From the NCBI RefSeq assembly GCF_029227915.1, contig NC_079876.1:18664001-18728000 (forward strand): a DNA stretch of 64,000 nt. Direction: 5' to 3'. Position numbers and translations under genes: made by a program. This stretch comes from Hydractinia symbiolongicarpus. Taxonomy: Eukaryota; Cnidaria; Hydrozoa; Anthoathecata; Hydractiniidae. Positions 62,890 through 64,000 of this stretch are shown here, piece after piece (the stretch's first letter is position 1; every line of letters starts with the position of its first letter). The notes beneath the pieces were generated by a model. It did no database searches. It was given only the letters and a program-made list of their open reading frames with translations, and was not told the DNA's origin.

Positions 62890-64000
62890 TGACAATATAC
62901 GACGGTCTGTGTACGAAATTGCATTTTTACAAGTTTTCTTGGTTCTCATATTTTTCAAATTTCTTTATTTTTAGATGACGAGCGAACCCATTTTTTTATT
63001 ATAATTATAATGTAAATGAATTTGTACATATTCATACCAAAACAATACTAAATTTGCAGAATATTCGCTGACAAAGTTATAAAATATTTGCTCACGTTCT
63101 GATTATGAAATAAATTCCTTCGCAGGAGGGCTTTTGGCGTCACCCCCTGACTTTTAATTTCGCTGGCAAATAGTGGTTTTACGTGTAATTTTTGGTAAAG
63201 AATCACAAACCAGCTCAAAACAAAGCCTTGTAAAAATGAAAATTTATTTACTGGCACCTTTGAAACCACAAAATTAGCAAACTAAAAAATGGAAAATGTT
63301 TTAGCGGTGTATATCGCTCGATGGAGTTACATTGGTCACCATTGGTCACCATTTTACGGCTGGCAAGTGAAAAACTTTACCTTGAGGGGGTAAATCGAAA
63401 GAAATAATAAATTAGAAATATTTATTAGAAACCCATAAAAAATCACTATTTAATGGCCTTTTTATAATCCTATTTGGTAGGGGAATTGAGGGAGGTTATT
63501 GGAACAGTTGTTACGAAACTTTGTGAATATTAATATGCTTATAGCAAGCAACATTTCCAAAAATATCGACTCTATCTGTTGACGTCGTCACAAGTTATGA
63601 TGCATTGTTTAAAACTACTATACTAAACGTTCTCAGCAAACGCAAAGTGATATAAATTCTCATATAGGCATGAACATTTCACAAGGGTTTGTTTATGTTA
63701 TTACAGGATTTTCACGATTCTATTCCACTATATAAAACATATGGGATTTTTTAGGGTGTTGCCAATAACTATCTATCTTTATGGGCATAAACTTCAAGAT
63801 ATGTTATGAACCATTGTTACTGCTAACAGAAAATCTAAATAGAATGGAAAATCAATCCTTAGAACGTTCTCAAACGCGTTTATAAACAAAAAGCTGTTGC
63901 TACCACTTTGTTGTTTTATACTACATAACATACCACAACATAGCCCGGGTTCCTGACGCTCTCATCGGCATTACGGCGACTACACGGTTCAGGGCCGCAA
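62890..64000. other. No gene recognised
   Basis: AT-rich DNA. The last 60 bases are GC-richer and could be the edge of a gene outside the window; too short to judge. Confidence 0.4.

Noticed and set aside
63941-64000. GC-rich end of window as a tRNA or coding exon
   Set aside because: No cloverleaf pairing or conserved box is visible and the sequence is cut by the window edge.

Overview
The window is AT-rich, intron-bearing animal DNA crowded with transposons. A TRAF-type host gene, a Polinton, Helitrons, an ISL2EU element, a Ty3/gypsy element and a BEL/Pao element all point to a metazoan. The element mix and the frequent TAGCTAGC runs make a cnidarian, perhaps a hydrozoan, my best guess, but nothing here names the species.

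Layout. About 0.17-1.9 kb: copy 1 of a dispersed repeat carrying a coiled-coil reading frame. 3.4-5.4 kb: remnants of a cysteine-peptidase-like gene (+) and an RPA-like OB-fold gene (-), probably from a transposon. 7.36-14.39 kb: a three-level nest, in which a TTAA-flanked piggyBac-type element contains a Ty3/gypsy retrotransposon that itself contains a 1.76-kb inverted-repeat element. 14.8-18.2 kb: degraded Helitron-like DNA and tandem repeats. 18.88-21.72 kb: an ISL2EU-type transposon with a THAP-DDE transposase and a SWIM-finger gene. 23.84-41.00 kb: a complete Polinton/Maverick. 41.56-45.18 kb: six exons of a TRAF-like host gene. 45.2-45.9 kb: second piggyBac-type copy. 47.0-54.1 kb: copy 2 of the coiled-coil repeat, split by a head-to-tail Helitron array. 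56.1-59.6 kb: decayed BEL/Pao element. 60.1-62.9 kb: inverted Helitron copy.

The Polinton (17,156 bp, AG...CT ends, about 0.23-0.26 kb terminal inverted repeats, AATGG on both sides) is the main object. It encodes a virion module (penton-like and double-jelly-roll-like capsid proteins, packaging ATPase), several small conserved or membrane proteins, a DDE integrase, and a protein-primed PolB. The PolB frame is cut by one in-frame TAG; the other frames look open. No adenain-like protease was recognised.

Its most unusual part is 32.9-36.7 kb. Two SAP-like genes and two Mdm2-type RING genes are present as inverted duplicates. They are separated by near-identical 24-bp palindromes built on TTTGTTAC...GTAACAAA. 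Related palindromes elsewhere in the element lie 5-18 nt beyond stop codons, which suggests hairpin-defined transcript 3' ends and a possible route for cassette duplication and inversion.
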